NCBI GenBank assembly: GCA_014138725.1 | Contig: JACJID010000006.1 | Coordinates: 556,001-620,000, forward strand | Length of the DNA: 64,000 bases | Reading direction: 5' to 3' | From: Kutzneria viridogrisea | Lineage (GTDB): Bacteria; Actinomycetota; Actinomycetes; Mycobacteriales; Pseudonocardiaceae | Part shown: positions 41,838-50,970 of the stretch, piece by piece | Numbering within the stretch: position 1 is the first letter of the stretch | Layout of the letters: each line of letters starts with the position of its first letter | Position numbers and translations under genes: made by a program | The notes under the pieces: model-generated | The model's database searches: none | Told to the model about the DNA's origin: nothing | Seen by the model: only the letters and a program-made list of their open reading frames with translations

Positions 41838-42380
41838 ATGAGCACCGTGTCACCGCGCCGAGGGCGCCGTCAGCGGGGTTCGAGCCGGAGTCCGCTGGCC
41901 GTGCTCGGCCTTCTCCCCCTGGTGCTGGCCGTCGGCTGCACGAGCAAGGCCCCGGCCCAGAACGTCGAGGCGGTCGCCACCCCGATCTTCACCTCCAACG
42001 CCGACGCGCCCACCAACGCGGCGACGCTGAACGTGACCAGTTCCGGCCAGCTCGGCAAGATCGTCGTCGACCGGGAGGGCTTCACCCTGTACCGGTTCGA
42101 CAAGGACACCGCCAAGCCGCCCAAGGCCAACTGCGCGGGCTCGTGCGCGCTGACCTGGCTGCCGGTGCCCGGTGACGACCCCGGCATCACCGTGCAGGGC
42201 ATCAACCAGTCGCTGGTCGGGCAGGTGCAGCGCGCGGACGAGACCTCGCAGCTGACCCTGGGTGGCTGGCCGCTGTACCGCTACGCCCAGGACCACAAGC
42301 CCGGTGACACCGCCGGGCAGGGGCAGCAGGGCGCGTGGTTCGCCATCACCCCGGACGGCAAGAAGGCGGGCAGCCCGTGA
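41838..42380 (+). CDS. Lipoprotein with secreted Yx4D-type repeats (PF03640-like)
   Basis: A 180-residue lipoprotein: Arg-rich start, hydrophobic segment, lipobox LAVGC. The mature part holds two LYRF/LYRY repeats (LYRFDKDTAKPPKANC and LYRYAQDHKPGDTAG) typical of the secreted-repeat lipoproteins often linked to ECF sigma/anti-sigma pairs, as here. ATG 41838 touches AGGAG, so GTG 41847 (9 nt spacing) may be the true start. The stop overlaps the DUF4142 gene (GTGA). Confidence 0.82.
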   Translation: MSTVSPRRGRRQRGSSRSPLAVLGLLPLVLAVGCTSKAPAQNVEAVATPIFTSNADAPTNAATLNVTSSGQLGKIVVDREGFTLYRFDKDTAKPPKANCAGSCALTWLPVPGDDPGITVQGINQSLVGQVQRADETSQLTLGGWPLYRYAQDHKPGDTAGQGQQGAWFAITPDGKKAGSP

Positions 42381-43117
42381 CGGCCAGGAGCCTCGCGCTG
42401 GCCGCGGCCGCGGCGATCACCCTCGCGGTGCCCGCGACGGCGGTGGCCGACACGCCCCCCACCGAGACCGACGCGCTGGCGCAGGCCAAGCAGGTCCTGC
42501 TCTGGCAGGTACAGGCAGGCCAGTCGGCGCAGACCAAGGCGACGGCGCAGGCCGTCAAGGACGCGGCCAGGTCCGTGGTCGCCGAGGACACGGCCCTGTG
42601 CAAGAAGATCGACCAGCTCGCCAGGCAGCTCGGGGTGAGCGTGCCCGACCAGCCCAGCACCGACCAGCAGGGGTGGACCGCCCAGCTGGCCGCCGAGTCC
42701 GGCGCCGACTTCGATCGGGACTTCGTCACCCGCTCGCGACGGGCCGGTGGCGAGTTGTTCACGGTTGTCGCCGCGGTGCGTGCGGGGACGAAGAACGATC
42801 CGGTCAAGCAGTTCGCGCTGGCGGCCGTCGACGTGGTCGGCAAGCAGTTGACCGCGTGGGATGCCACCACCCTGGTCGACACGGCAGCGCTGCCCGATCC
42901 GCCCGCTCCCACATCGACGGCTCCTGTCGTGCCCACCCCCCAGGGCGCGGATCCGCAGGTCCCGCAGGTGACCAACGCCGCCAACTCGGCGAGTGCCAAC
43001 CAGACCGCCACCGACGACCGGCCCGGTCCGGCCGCGGTGCTGGCCGGTCTCGTGCTCATCGTGGTGCTGGCCGCGGCCACCGTCCGGATCATCCGCAGGG
43101 TCGTCAACTCCGCATGA
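42377..43117 (+). CDS. DUF4142-type secreted protein with C-terminal anchor
   Basis: A 246-residue protein with a signal peptide (LALAAAAAITLAVPATAVA), a DUF4142-like ferritin-ish helical domain (FVTRSRRAGGELFTVV, DPVKQFALAAVDVV), a Pro/Thr-rich linker and a C-terminal transmembrane helix (AAVLAGLVLIVVLAAA) with an RIIRR anchor. The function is unknown. The GTG start overlaps the lipoprotein stop, so it shares that operon and probably the sigma-factor control. Confidence 0.8.
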   Translation: MTARSLALAAAAAITLAVPATAVADTPPTETDALAQAKQVLLWQVQAGQSAQTKATAQAVKDAARSVVAEDTALCKKIDQLARQLGVSVPDQPSTDQQGWTAQLAAESGADFDRDFVTRSRRAGGELFTVVAAVRAGTKNDPVKQFALAAVDVVGKQLTAWDATTLVDTAALPDPPAPTSTAPVVPTPQGADPQVPQVTNAANSASANQTATDDRPGPAAVLAGLVLIVVLAAATVRIIRRVVNSA

Positions 43118-43130
43118 CGAGGTGAAATCA

Positions 43131-44240
43131 GTGTTCGGAAAACTCAGGATGCCCCGGTCGCGGGGTGTGCGCATCACAGCGATCCTCACCGGCGCGCTGC
43201 TGACGGTCGGCTCGGCCGTCGGCGTGGGCGTGGCCTCCGGGCTGGGCAGTGCGGAGGCGGCAGCCGCCCCGGACTCCCCGCAGTTGGCCAGCGTGAAAGC
43301 GCTTCTGGCCGACCAGGACACCCAGTTCGCCCGCGGCGGCAACCGGGGCAGGGGCAACAACCGCATCGGACCGTTCCAGCGCGACTTCGTGGACATCCAG
43401 CAGGTGCGCCCCAACCAGGCCCAACCCAACGGCCAGGGCGAGGCCTCCACGGGCACCTTCCTGGACGAGTGTGGCAAGAACGAGAACGGCCACCACAACT
43501 CCGACAACTTCATCGTCACCCCGGGTGAGGACCACGGTGCGCTGCACGTGCACGACTACGTGGGCAACACCACCACCACGGCCCGCTCCACCAACCGCAG
43601 CCTGTCCAGGGGCGACACCACCTGCGCCAACGGTGACCAGTCCACCTTCTTCTGGCCGGTCATCCGCATCCAGCGGGAGGCCAACGGCCAGGACAACCGC
43701 CAGGACCAGGGCCCGGACGAGGGCAACGTCGGGCGGCTGATCGAGCCCAACGAGGTCAAGGTCCTGTTCAAGGGCAACGCCACCAGCCAGGTGCGCGAGG
43801 CGCCGACCTTCCTGCGCTCCATCACCGGTGACGCCAAGGCGGGCACCAACGGCCCGGACAACGCCAGGCCCAGCTGGACCTGCACCGGCTTCGAGGACCG
43901 GCTGACCTCCAAGTACCCGGTGTGCCCGAACGGCAGCCAGGTCAAGCGCATCCTGGACTTCCCCAGCTGCTGGAACGGCCGCTCCACCGACTCCGCGGAC
44001 CACCGCTCGCACCTGGTGTTCCCCAAGGCCAACGGGTCCTGCCCGCGTGGCTTCCGCGCCGTGCCGCAGCTGGAGTACCAGCTGACCTACCCGGTGCCCA
44101 CCGGCTCGGTGTTCGCCGTGGACGGCTTCTCCGAGCAGCAGCACAACCCGATCACCGACCACGCCGACTGGGAGAACCTGATGAGCCGGGCTCTCATGCA
44201 GCAGGTCGTCAACTGCATCAACTCCGGCAAGAACTGCTGA
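43131..44240 (+). CDS. DUF1996 secreted protein
   Basis: A 369-residue protein: Tat/Sec-like signal (RITAILTGALLTVGSAVG), then a DUF1996 domain with the invariant DFPSCWNG motif and many Asn/Gly, including HVHDYVGNT and FWPVIRIQ. It is related to fungal/actinobacterial wall-associated proteins with no assigned reaction. GTG 43131 follows GAGGTGA. It is the third gene in the secreted series and ends before a 9-bp terminator hairpin. Confidence 0.85.
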   Translation: MFGKLRMPRSRGVRITAILTGALLTVGSAVGVGVASGLGSAEAAAAPDSPQLASVKALLADQDTQFARGGNRGRGNNRIGPFQRDFVDIQQVRPNQAQPNGQGEASTGTFLDECGKNENGHHNSDNFIVTPGEDHGALHVHDYVGNTTTTARSTNRSLSRGDTTCANGDQSTFFWPVIRIQREANGQDNRQDQGPDEGNVGRLIEPNEVKVLFKGNATSQVREAPTFLRSITGDAKAGTNGPDNARPSWTCTGFEDRLTSKYPVCPNGSQVKRILDFPSCWNGRSTDSADHRSHLVFPKANGSCPRGFRAVPQLEYQLTYPVPTGSVFAVDGFSEQQHNPITDHADWENLMSRALMQQVVNCINSGKNC

Positions 44241-44267
44241 GTCGGCCCCAGCAGCACTCGCCCCAAG

Positions 44268-44298
44268 GCCCCGCCGGCAGCCAGTCGGCGGGGCTTCT
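44268..44298 (+). terminator. 9-bp GC-rich terminator after the DUF1996 gene
   Basis: GCCCCGCCG (44268-44276) pairs with CGGCGGGGC (44286-44294) around a 9-nt loop, followed by TTCTGG. It ends the lipoprotein-DUF4142-DUF1996 series. Confidence 0.8.
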
Positions 44299-44426
44299 GG
44301 CGTCCCGGCACGTCGCCGCCTACGGGCCATCTCCCCCTGTAGAGGGATGCGCTTGGCTCCGCCGGGGGAGGTTGGCCTTGACCGACGGCGACACCCTGGG
44401 GTCATCCGGTGCGTGAGGGGGTTGAC

Positions 44427-45176
44427 GTGGTCGCAGGTCTGTCCGCCCCGCAGCGCCGCGCCCCGGTGGTCGAGGTCCCGCTGGCGCGGCTGCGCCACGA
44501 GGTGGGGCAGCTCGCCGAGGCCGTTCCCGCCGTGCTGGCGGAGCCCGTCGCGCGTGCCGTCGCCGAGGTGACCGACCCGCGCCACCGCCTGCGCTCCGAA
44601 CTGGCCCTGAGCACCGTGCTGGCCCTTGGGGCCGAGCTGGACGACCGGGTGTTCGCCGCGGTGGCCGCCGTGGAGCTGGTGCACGCCGCGAGCCTGGTGC
44701 CCGATGGTCCCGGGCCGCACCGGCTGGCCGCCGAACTGCTGCGGGCCCGTGCCGGTGCCTGCGCGCTGTGGGTCTCCCACGAGGTCGCCGAGGAACTGGC
44801 CATCCTGCAAACCGACCTCGTCGAGGCGGGCTGCCGCGAGCTGCTGGCCCCGTACGGGGACGAGTCCAGTGCCCTGCTGGGCAGCGGCGGCCTGTTCCGC
44901 GCCGCCGTGTCCGTGGCCGCCCGCACCGCGGGTGTGCCCGACCACCACTGGGCGGCCGTGGCCGACTACGCGGCCCAGGTCGGGGCGGCCTGCGAGCCCG
45001 TGGTGCGGCTGCTCGACGTGCGCGCACCCAGCGGGTCGGGCACCCTGGTGGGGGACGTCCTGGCGCGGTGCGCACGGCGCTGTGAGCGGGCGGGAGGCCA
45101 GCTCAGCGGGCCCGTCACCGTTTTGTCAGTGCTACCCGAGGCATATCTGGACTGGGCGCGCACGTTGTTTGCGTGA
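44427..45176 (+). CDS. Degenerate polyprenyl-synthetase-like protein
   Basis: About 249 helical residues. VFAAVAAVELVHAASLVPDG aligns by eye with the first Asp-rich region of trans-isoprenyl diphosphate synthases (ELVHAASLxHDD), but the metal-binding DDxxD is absent (PDG instead) and no second DD is seen. It is therefore probably not a prenyl transferase and may be a non-catalytic partner subunit or repurposed protein. GTG 44427 has GAGGGG 6 nt ahead; GTG 44409 is the longer alternative. Confidence 0.6.
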   Translation: MVAGLSAPQRRAPVVEVPLARLRHEVGQLAEAVPAVLAEPVARAVAEVTDPRHRLRSELALSTVLALGAELDDRVFAAVAAVELVHAASLVPDGPGPHRLAAELLRARAGACALWVSHEVAEELAILQTDLVEAGCRELLAPYGDESSALLGSGGLFRAAVSVAARTAGVPDHHWAAVADYAAQVGAACEPVVRLLDVRAPSGSGTLVGDVLARCARRCERAGGQLSGPVTVLSVLPEAYLDWARTLFA

Positions 45177-45571
45177 TTTCGCTGGTGAACATGGCGTAAA
45201 CCGGCCGTCAACGTGTGCGGCGCTACCGGTGAACATGACAGGAAAGCGATAAGTGGCCACCCCGATAAACTGAGAGACCGCTGAGATCCTTCAAGATCAA
45301 GATTTCTCTCGACACCATATCGTGACCTCAAATGGATGTGACCCGTATCACACACGATAGTGTCATGTGGCACGGTGTCGAACCCGTCACACCCCTGCCG
45401 ACCAGCCGGTACGGTGCCGTTGACCGGGGGTTTGGTGCGATCTTGCCCGACCGTGCGCCCGCATCCTGCCCGTCTGCGGAGCCCCGATGCGCACTGGGGG
45501 GTTTTCCCCACCCCCGAACCAGGGGTGTCCCCCATGGACCGACACGTGTGGTTGAGGTGAGAATCGACGTC
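45177..45571. promoter_or_regulatory. AT-richer control region before the DUF998-GT4 operon
   Basis: This 395-nt stretch is clearly lower in GC than its surroundings. It contains a perfect CRP-type palindrome (45337-45352), a TAGTGT -10 candidate at 45358-45363, and a GAGAG/CTCTC pair at 45272-45308. No reading frame looks real. It would leave a leader of about 200 nt before the DUF998 gene. Confidence 0.6.
45337..45352. promoter_or_regulatory. CRP/GlxR-type site TGTGACCCGTATCACA
   Basis: A perfect TGTGA-N6-TCACA palindrome, the consensus of actinobacterial CRP-family regulators. A TAGTGT -10 candidate starts 6 nt after it, so the site would overlap the promoter; the effect (repression or activation) cannot be told. 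Confidence 0.7.
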
Positions 45572-46303
45572 GTGACCGATCGTGCGGCAGGGGGCCGAGC
45601 CAGGGATAGGCGGCGTACGTGGGCGTTGGTGGCCATCATCGGCTTTGTCATCTCACTGCTGCCGATGGTGTACCTGCACCTGGAGTCGAGTGGGCAGCTC
45701 AATCCACTCAAGCACACGATCAGTGACTACGTATTCGCCCACCAGGGTGCACGGCTGTTCGACACCAGCGCGCTGGCGCTGGCCATCGGCTCGGCCTCGT
45801 TGCTGACCGGGTTGGCCGGGGCCGGGCTGGTCCGGGGGGCTCCGCTGACCGTGTTGCTGCTGGTGTGGTGTGGCGGACTGATCGTGGCAGTGCTGTTCCC
45901 CACCGACCCGGTCGACGGGGTGCAGTCCATCTCGGGGGCGGTGCACAGGTGGGCGGGCACGCTGTTCTTCCCCTGCCTGTCGCTGGCCGGCTTCCTGCTG
46001 GCCAAGCGCTGTCAGGTGACACCAGGCTGGGAGCGGTTCTCCCGGACCGTGCTGCGGTTGTCCGTGGCCAGCACCGTGGTGCTGGCGACGTTCGCACTGA
46101 TCCAACTGTCCATCAACCGACCCGACCTGATGCCGTTCGACGGCCTGCGCAACTACCTGGGCCTGGCCGAACGCATCCTCTTCGCGGTCGACATGGCCCT
46201 GCTGTTCGTGCTCGGCCTGGCGCTGTGGATGGGCGGCTCGCGGCAGGCGGTGGAGCCAGCCGGTGCCGAGCACCAGGACCTGGCCGAAGGGGGTGCCGCG
46301 TGA
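45572..46303 (+). CDS. DUF998 membrane protein
   Basis: About 243 residues with six transmembrane segments. The DUF998 signature lies in the first loop and helix 2 (NPLKHTISDYVFAHQGARLFD), then LLVWCGGLIVAVLFPTDP and HRWAGTLFFPCLSLAG. The family is unassigned functionally, though some are near lipid or glycan genes. GTG 45572 has GAGGTGAG 10 nt ahead; GTG 45557 is an alternative. The stop overlaps the transporter start (GTGA). Confidence 0.8.
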   Translation: MTDRAAGGRARDRRRTWALVAIIGFVISLLPMVYLHLESSGQLNPLKHTISDYVFAHQGARLFDTSALALAIGSASLLTGLAGAGLVRGAPLTVLLLVWCGGLIVAVLFPTDPVDGVQSISGAVHRWAGTLFFPCLSLAGFLLAKRCQVTPGWERFSRTVLRLSVASTVVLATFALIQLSINRPDLMPFDGLRNYLGLAERILFAVDMALLFVLGLALWMGGSRQAVEPAGAEHQDLAEGGAA

Positions 46304-47223
46304 CGTTCCTCGCGATCCTGCTCGCGGCAGTGGGGGCCTGCTGCAACGCCGTGTCCGCACGGTTGCAGCACGGTGGCCTGCAACTGGAGACCGGGGGCGG
46401 CGGCCTGAAGCTGCGCGCGCTGGTCGGACTGGCGCGGCGGCCGATCTGGATCACCGGTGTGCTGGTGGCCGCGGCGGGGGCCGCGCTGCACGCCACCGCG
46501 CTGGGCCTGGCGCCGATCAGCGTGGTGCAGCCCATCGGCGTGCTGGCCTTCGCGCTCAGCACGATGATCTCCGTCAGGGTGGACCGGATCACCCTCGGCC
46601 GTGCCGCGATCCTCGCGGTGCTGGCCAGCATGGCGGGCACGATCGCCTTCGTGCTGCTGGCCGCCACCAGCGCCAAGGCCACCCAGGTCACGCCCGCGGC
46701 CGCCTGGCACGCCACCGAGCTGGTGCTGGTCGTCTCCGCGGTGCTCTGCGCCGTGGGCTACTTCACCGGCCGCGACGTGCGCTGCCTGGCCTTCGCCGCG
46801 GCCTCCGGTGTGCTGTTCGGCTACGTGTCCCTGCTCATGCGGGCGGCCATCCAGCAGTACACCGACGGGCTCGGCGTGCCGTGGCTGTCCGCGGCGGGCA
46901 TCGTCGCGGGCATCCTGATCGGCGGCTGGCTGGTCCAGCACGCCTACGCCAGCGGCCCGCCCGAGGTGGTCATCGGCTGCCTCACCGTGGTCGACCCGCT
47001 CGTCGCCGTCGGGCTGGGCATCGCCCTGCTCGGCGAGGGTGCCGACACCTCAGCTCTGCTGAGCGCTCTGGAGGTGGCCTGCGCCACGGTCGCCGTGGCC
47101 GGGGTGGTGGTGCTCACCCAGCGCCGCCCTTCCGCACCCGATCAAACCAATAAAGTCGGCGGAGGCGAGCGAGCGCTCGTCGCGCCCGGGATTACCGAGC
47201 ACTACGACGGGAGTACGAAATGA
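46300..47223 (+). CDS. DMT-superfamily (EamA-like) transporter
   Basis: A 307-residue protein with about nine or ten transmembrane helices in two halves (LAILLAAVGACCNAVSARLQ start; LGIALLGEGADTSALLSALE near the end). It resembles actinobacterial DMT proteins encoded with family 4 glycosyltransferases; a role in moving a glycan or lipid intermediate is plausible but unproven. It overlaps the genes on both sides by 4 nt (GTGA and ATGA), a tight three-gene operon. Confidence 0.82.
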   Translation: MTFLAILLAAVGACCNAVSARLQHGGLQLETGGGGLKLRALVGLARRPIWITGVLVAAAGAALHATALGLAPISVVQPIGVLAFALSTMISVRVDRITLGRAAILAVLASMAGTIAFVLLAATSAKATQVTPAAAWHATELVLVVSAVLCAVGYFTGRDVRCLAFAAASGVLFGYVSLLMRAAIQQYTDGLGVPWLSAAGIVAGILIGGWLVQHAYASGPPEVVIGCLTVVDPLVAVGLGIALLGEGADTSALLSALEVACATVAVAGVVVLTQRRPSAPDQTNKVGGGERALVAPGITEHYDGSTK

Positions 47224-48530
47224 CCTGGTCCCAGGTGCCCGATCGGCACGACCCGCGGGCCGAGCACCCGACAGCCGGGACCCGCCTGCGCATCGTGATC
47301 GGCGCCGAGACCTTCCCGCCGGACGTCAACGGGGCGGCGCGCTTCACCCACCGGCTCGCCACCGGGCTCGCGGCCAGGGGGCACCAGGTCCACGTGGTGG
47401 CGCCCTCGCAGAAGGGCAAGGCCTACACCGAGGACATGGACGGGCTGATCGTGCACCGGGTGCGGGCCTACCGCACCGGGTTCCACCCGACGTTCCGGCT
47501 GGCCACCCCGTGGCAGTCCCGCCGTGCGCTGGCCCCGCTGCTCGCCGAGATCAAGCCCGACGTGGTGCACGTGCAGTCCCACTTCCTGGTGACCAGGGCG
47601 CTGATCGGCCTGGCCACCAGGATGGGCATCCCGCTGGTGGCCACCAACCACTTCATGCCGGAGAACCTGTTCGGCCACGTGCACGTGCCCGGCTGGCTGC
47701 GCAACTCGGCGTCCAAGCTGGCCTGGTGGGACCTGATCCGGCAGTTCAGCCGGTCCCGGATGATCACCGCGCCGACCCCGCGTGCCGTGCAGCTGCTCAC
47801 CGACAACGGGCTGACCAAGCCCGCCATGGCCATCTCCTGCGGCATCGACCTGGAGCGCTACCGGGGCCGCAAGGTGATCACGGACCCGACCGCGCGCACC
47901 GTGCTGTTCGTCGGCCGGCTCGACGAGGAGAAGCACGTGCACGAGCTGCTGCGCGCGCTGCCGCTGATCCCGGCCGAGCTCAACGTGCGCGCCGACATCG
48001 TCGGTGACGGCAGCCTCAAGGGCGCGCTGGAGGCGCTGGCCGACCAGCTGGGCATCCGCGACCGGGTGCGCTTCCGCGGCTTCGTGTCCGAGGAGGAGCT
48101 GCTCGACGCCTACACGGGCTGCGACGCGTTCTGCATGCCGGGCATCGCCGAGCTGCAGAGCCTGGCCACGATGGAGGCCATGGCCGCGGGCAAGCCCGTG
48201 GTCGCCGCCGACGCGATGGCCCTGCCGCACCTGGCCCGCCCCGGCCGCAACGGCTGGCTGTTCCCGCCGGGCAACGTGCCCACCCTGGCCGCCCGGCTGA
48301 CCCAGCTGTTCTCCGACGACGCCGAGCGCGAGCGCATGGGCAAGGAGAGCCTGGAGATCATCAGCAAGCACGGGGTGGACTCCACGCTGGCCACCTTCGA
48401 GCAGGTCTACGCGGACGTCATGGGCGACAAGCAGCGCCCCACCCGGCTCGCCGACCGCAACCGCGCCGAGGTCGAGCCCAGGCTGCCCGAGCAGCAGGCC
48501 GAGCGGGCCGTGCGCGAGCGGTCAGCCTGA
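47220..48530 (+). CDS. GT4-family glycosyltransferase (mannosyltransferase-like)
   Basis: A 436-residue GT-B enzyme. N-terminal domain: RIVIGAETFPPDVNGAARFT and DVVHVQSHF. Donor-binding domain: VLFVGRLDEEKHVHELL, GDGSLKGALEAL and the E-x7-E motif in IAELQSLATMEAMAAG. It resembles actinobacterial mannosyltransferases acting on phosphatidylinositol or other lipids. It is the last gene of the DUF998-DMT-GT4 operon and is followed by a terminator. The C-terminal 40 residues are charged and likely disordered. Confidence 0.9.
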   Translation: MTWSQVPDRHDPRAEHPTAGTRLRIVIGAETFPPDVNGAARFTHRLATGLAARGHQVHVVAPSQKGKAYTEDMDGLIVHRVRAYRTGFHPTFRLATPWQSRRALAPLLAEIKPDVVHVQSHFLVTRALIGLATRMGIPLVATNHFMPENLFGHVHVPGWLRNSASKLAWWDLIRQFSRSRMITAPTPRAVQLLTDNGLTKPAMAISCGIDLERYRGRKVITDPTARTVLFVGRLDEEKHVHELLRALPLIPAELNVRADIVGDGSLKGALEALADQLGIRDRVRFRGFVSEEELLDAYTGCDAFCMPGIAELQSLATMEAMAAGKPVVAADAMALPHLARPGRNGWLFPPGNVPTLAARLTQLFSDDAERERMGKESLEIISKHGVDSTLATFEQVYADVMGDKQRPTRLADRNRAEVEPRLPEQQAERAVRERSA

Positions 48531-48539
48531 ATTGTCACG

Positions 48540-48582
48540 AATGGCGGCTTTTCCCGCCTCTGGTCCGGGGAAAGCCGCCGTT
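48540..48582. terminator. Hairpin terminator, GGCGGCTTT-type stem
   Basis: AATGGCGGCTTT (48540-48551) pairs with AAAGCCGCCGTT (48571-48582) with one G-T pair. It lies after the glycosyltransferase and before secA2. It is one of several hairpins with a GGCTTT core. Confidence 0.85.
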
Positions 48583-48624
48583 CTACGGCACCGTGGCGCG
48601 AGGTCGCGGTGGTAAACAGGTGAC

Positions 48625-50958
48625 ATGGGTGACAGAGCCAACCGCCTGAGCCACTGGTTCTGGCGTCTGCTGCAGGGACGATCCGCAGCGGTGGACGCCA
48701 AACGGCGCAATTCCGTCGTCAGGGCGGCGGGCACCCACCAGCAGCGGCTGCGCGAGCTGACCGACGAGCAGCTCACCGAGGCCGCCGCCGAGCTGCGCAG
48801 GACCGACCGCGCCGACTACTCCGACGCGGACCTCGCCCTGTTCCTGGCCCTGGCCAGGGAGGGCTCGCGGCGCACCCTGGACCTGGACCCGTTCGACGTG
48901 CAGCTGCTCAGCGCCACCTGGCTGCTGTCCGGGCAGGTCGTGCAGATGGCCACCGGTGAGGGCAAGACCCTGTCCGGGGCGATCGCCGCCATCGGCTACG
49001 CACTGCGCGGCTGGACCGTGCACGTGGCCTCGGTCAACGACTACCTGGCCCGTCGCGACGCGGAGTGGATGGGCCCGCTCTACCGCCTGTTCGGGGTCGG
49101 CGTCGGTTGGATCACCAGCTCCAGCACCCCGCAGGAACGCCGCCCCGCCTACGCCGAGGACGTCACGTACGCGCCGGTCAGCGAGCTGGGCTTCGACCTG
49201 CTGCGGGACCGGACCGTCACCGAGGTGGCCGAGCTGGTCGCGCCCGAACCCGGCGTGGTGCTGGTGGACGAGGCCGACTCGGTGCTGGTGGACGAGGCCA
49301 GGGTGCCGCTGGTGCTGGCCGGGTCGGTGGACGAGGGCAGTGCCGACCGGGACCTGGCCGCGGTGGTGCGGCTGCTGCGCGCTGGCATGCACTACGAGAC
49401 CGACGACGAGGCCCGCAACGTCTACCTGACCGGTGCCGGGGCCGAGGCCGTGGAACGCGCGCTGGGCGGCATCGACCTGTACTCGGCCGAGCACGTGGGC
49501 AGCACCCTGCCCGCGGTCAACGTGGCCCTGCACGCCGAGGTGCTGCTCACCAAGGACGTGGACTACCTGGTCCGTGAGGGCAAGGTGCAGCTGATCAACC
49601 ACGGGCGCGGCAGGGTGGCCCGGTTGCAGCGCTGGCCGGACGGGTTGCAGGCCGCGGTGGAGGCCAAGGAGGCGCTGCCCGCCAGCGCCACCGGCGAGGT
49701 GCTGGACACGATCACCGTGCAGTCGCTGATCAAGCACTACCCCAAGGTGTGCGGCATGACCGGCACCGCGCTGGCCGCCAGCGACCAGCTGCGCGACTTC
49801 TACCAGCTGCGGGTCGCCGAGATCCCGCCCAACGAGCCGTGCGTGCGCGTGGACGAGCCCGACCGGGTGTACGCCACGGTCGAGGCGAAGAACAAGGCGG
49901 TGGTGGCCGAGATCGCCGCGGCACACGCCACCGGCCGGCCGGTGCTGGTCGGCACGCCCGACGTGGCCGAGTCCGAGCAGCTCGCGGCGCGGCTGGCCGA
50001 GCTGGACGTGCCCTGCGTGGTGCTCAACGCGAAGAACGACGCCGAGGAGGCCGCGATCATCGCGGAGGCCGGGGCGCACGGGGCGGTGACCGTGTCCACG
50101 CAGATGGCCGGTCGCGGCACCGACATCCGGCTGGGCGGCGCGGACGGGGCCGACCGCGACCGGGTGGTCGAGCTGGGCGGGCTGTACGTGATCGGCACCA
50201 GCAGGCACTACACGAGCCGCCTCGACGACCAGCTGCGCGGCAGGTCCGGGCGGCAGGGCGACCCCGGCGGCTCGGTGTTCTTCAGCAGCATGGACGGCGA
50301 GCTGGTCACAAGGCACGCCCCGGACGCCCCGGCGCCGACCAAGGTGGACGCCGACGGGCTGGTCACCGACAAGGGCGCCCGGCACACCATCGACCACGCC
50401 CAGCGCGTGGCCGAGGCCACCAACCTGGAGGTGCACGCCAACACCTGGCGGTACAACCAGCTCACCGCCGAGCACCGGCGCATTCTCGGCGAGCGCAGGG
50501 ACGCGTTGCTGCGCACCGACCTTGCCGCGCGCGAGCTCGCCGAGCGCTGCCCGGAGCGGCACGCCGCCGTGCTGGAGGCCGTGGGCGAGCAGGTGCTGGA
50601 GGACGCCGCGCGGCAGATCGCGCTGCACCACCTGGACCGGTGCTGGGCCGAGCACCTGGCCATGCTCGCCGACCTGCGCGAGGGCATCCACCTGTGGGCG
50701 CTGTCCCGGGAGAGCCCGATCGCGGAGTTCCACCGGGCCGCGATCCCCGCGTTCAAGGAGCTGCTCGGTGAGGCCGACCGCCGCACCGAGGAGAGCTTCC
50801 TGGAGGTCAAGATCACCGACTCCGGGGCCGAACTCGGGGCGGCCGGGCTGCGCAGGCCCAACGCCACGTGGACCTACCTGGTGCACGAGAACCCCTTCGG
50901 CTCCGACCTGGAGCGCACCATGCGCGGAGTCGGCAAGATCCTCAAGGGTGCGCTGTAA
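48625..50958 (+). CDS. secA2: Accessory Sec ATPase SecA2
   Basis: A 777-residue SecA-type ATPase. Walker A is in MATGEGKT (about residue 112), then VHVASVNDYLARRDAEWM, the DEAD-like VDEADSVLVDEA, the MTGTAL segment and MAGRGTDIRLGG. It is shorter than housekeeping SecA (about 900) and lacks the C-terminal zinc-finger region, as SecA2 proteins do. Such ATPases export a subset of proteins in actinobacteria. ATG 48625 has TAAACA 6 nt before it and no ribosome site, a leaderless candidate. Confidence 0.93.
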   Translation: MGDRANRLSHWFWRLLQGRSAAVDAKRRNSVVRAAGTHQQRLRELTDEQLTEAAAELRRTDRADYSDADLALFLALAREGSRRTLDLDPFDVQLLSATWLLSGQVVQMATGEGKTLSGAIAAIGYALRGWTVHVASVNDYLARRDAEWMGPLYRLFGVGVGWITSSSTPQERRPAYAEDVTYAPVSELGFDLLRDRTVTEVAELVAPEPGVVLVDEADSVLVDEARVPLVLAGSVDEGSADRDLAAVVRLLRAGMHYETDDEARNVYLTGAGAEAVERALGGIDLYSAEHVGSTLPAVNVALHAEVLLTKDVDYLVREGKVQLINHGRGRVARLQRWPDGLQAAVEAKEALPASATGEVLDTITVQSLIKHYPKVCGMTGTALAASDQLRDFYQLRVAEIPPNEPCVRVDEPDRVYATVEAKNKAVVAEIAAAHATGRPVLVGTPDVAESEQLAARLAELDVPCVVLNAKNDAEEAAIIAEAGAHGAVTVSTQMAGRGTDIRLGGADGADRDRVVELGGLYVIGTSRHYTSRLDDQLRGRSGRQGDPGGSVFFSSMDGELVTRHAPDAPAPTKVDADGLVTDKGARHTIDHAQRVAEATNLEVHANTWRYNQLTAEHRRILGERRDALLRTDLAARELAERCPERHAAVLEAVGEQVLEDAARQIALHHLDRCWAEHLAMLADLREGIHLWALSRESPIAEFHRAAIPAFKELLGEADRRTEESFLEVKITDSGAELGAAGLRRPNATWTYLVHENPFGSDLERTMRGVGKILKGAL

Positions 50959-50970
50959 CGGCGAAGACGC

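Noticed and set aside
45260-45310. TPP riboswitch (CTGAGA is present)
   Set aside because: The other conserved TPP elements are missing and the downstream operon has no thiamine link.
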